From contig CAKSNY010000025.1 in assembly GCA_934476455.1 (NCBI GenBank), positions 1 to 42,153 on the forward strand: DNA of 42,153 nucleotides, in the 5' to 3' direction. The notes below the pieces were generated by a model. It worked only from the letters and a program-made list of their open reading frames with translations, was not told where the DNA came from and did no database searches. The stretch comes from an uncultured Clostridia bacterium. GTDB taxonomy: Bacteria > Bacillota > Clostridia > UMGS1883. This document shows, piece after piece, positions 41,969-42,153 of the stretch (positions within the stretch are counted from its first letter, which is position 1; each line of letters starts with the position of its first letter). A program made the translations under genes and the position numbers.

Positions 41969-41998
41969 TGTATATATTTTTTCTCCCGGCAGACAATA
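41969..41998 (+). promoter_or_regulatory. Possible sigma-G promoter of the spore protein
   Basis: TGTATA (41969-41974) and GACAATA (41992-41998) are 17 bases apart, partly matching the forespore sigma-G consensus TGAATA/CATACTA. Because the gene is an SASP, sigma-G control is expected from the family. The -10 match is only fair. Confidence 0.35.
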
Positions 41999-42045
41999 GG
42001 ATTGTAAGCTTTGGCTTAATTAAAATTTAAAGGAGAAAAAATATT

Positions 42046-42153
42046 ATGAGTAAGAATTCAAAAAATTTAGTTCCCGAAGCAAGAGAGGCTCTTAACCGTT
42101 TTAAGATGGAAGCTGCAAGCGAAGTAGGCGTAACGCTTAACCAGGGTTATAAC
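42046..42153 (+). CDS. Small acid-soluble spore protein, alpha/beta type (5' part)
   Basis: The gene is cut by the right edge; 36 codons are present. The protein coats and protects DNA in the dormant spore. The visible part has the family layout: a polar start, then LVPEAREALNRFKMEAASEV, with the KxExAxExG-like site cut by the germination protease (here KMEAASEVG), and the beginning of the conserved helix GVTLNQGYN. AAAGGAG at 42029-42035 precedes the ATG. This is the best single sign that the organism sporulates. Confidence 0.9.
   Translation, partial: MSKNSKNLVPEAREALNRFKMEAASEVGVTLNQGYN

Noticed and set aside
1..42153. CRISPR arrays, tRNA, rRNA, insertion sequences, phage or plasmid genes
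   Set aside because: I saw no evenly spaced repeats with spacers, no cloverleaf genes, no transposase or integrase motifs, and no terminal inverted repeats.

Overview
The window looks like chromosomal DNA of a spore-forming Bacillota, most likely class Clostridia. The evidence is a nadK-argR-recN block, an alpha/beta-type small acid-soluble spore protein gene cut by the right edge, S-layer-homology (SLH) domains, an ECF-type vitamin uptake component beside a type III pantothenate kinase, MecA, an smc-ftsY pair, and strong Shine-Dalgarno sites with sigma-A style promoters. I see no tRNA, rRNA, insertion sequence, integrase, phage gene or CRISPR array. Base composition and codon use look even, so this reads as mostly vertical, core-rich sequence with a few accessory envelope genes.

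Layout. (1) 112-6904: a plus-strand seven-gene operon with gaps of 9-18 bases: NAD kinase, ArgR, RecN, an RseC-like redox membrane protein, a HAD phosphatase, a Na/Pi cotransporter with a PhoU-like tail, and a pyridoxal/pyridoxamine kinase, ending at a clear terminator. (2) 6891-8791, minus: an AraC-family regulator whose stop codon overlaps the start of mnmA (tRNA 2-thiouridylase). (3) 8900-11212, plus: an unrecognised membrane protein with an acidic tail followed by a Lys/Arg block, a terminator, then an Elp3-like radical SAM protein. (4) 11214-12706, minus: two LysM proteins, one an L,D-transpeptidase and the other apparently a catalytically dead paralogue. (5) 12870-13181, plus: a small secreted protein. 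(6) 13225-14649, minus: coaX and an ECF S component, a likely pantothenate salvage pair. (7) 14960-17005, plus: a divergent EF-G paralogue, followed by about 270 bases rich in hairpins. (8) 17328-26700, plus: a long mixed cluster with lower glycolysis (pgk, tpiA, gpmI), murI, a DUF1934 protein, argS, a CtpA-type protease, a cysteine-rich AraC-type protein and mecA. (9) 26704-31186, plus: an SH3-repeat envelope protein, a phosphoribosyltransferase, a stalk-domain secreted protein and a YitT protein, closed by two strong terminators. (10) 31283-36596: a lipid kinase (minus), an SCP2-like protein with a lysine-rich tail (plus), and a minus-strand pair of a large SLH protein and a VTT membrane protein. 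(11) 36568-42153, plus: a Cof-type HAD phosphatase, smc, ftsY and the start of the spore protein.

The core groups cover NAD(P), B6 and CoA supply, glycolysis, cell-wall precursor supply, translation, DNA repair, chromosome segregation and membrane targeting. The less ordinary content is in the envelope genes (LysM pair, AB-alternating SH3 repeats, SLH/VTT pair), in the regulator pairings (AraC with mnmA; cysteine-rich AraC between a protease and an adaptor), and in the EF-G paralogue with altered GTPase motifs. I found no single locus that is clearly a new defence or mobile system. The strongest candidates for new biology are the live/dead transpeptidase pair, the AraC-mnmA coupling and the hairpin-rich interval before pgk.
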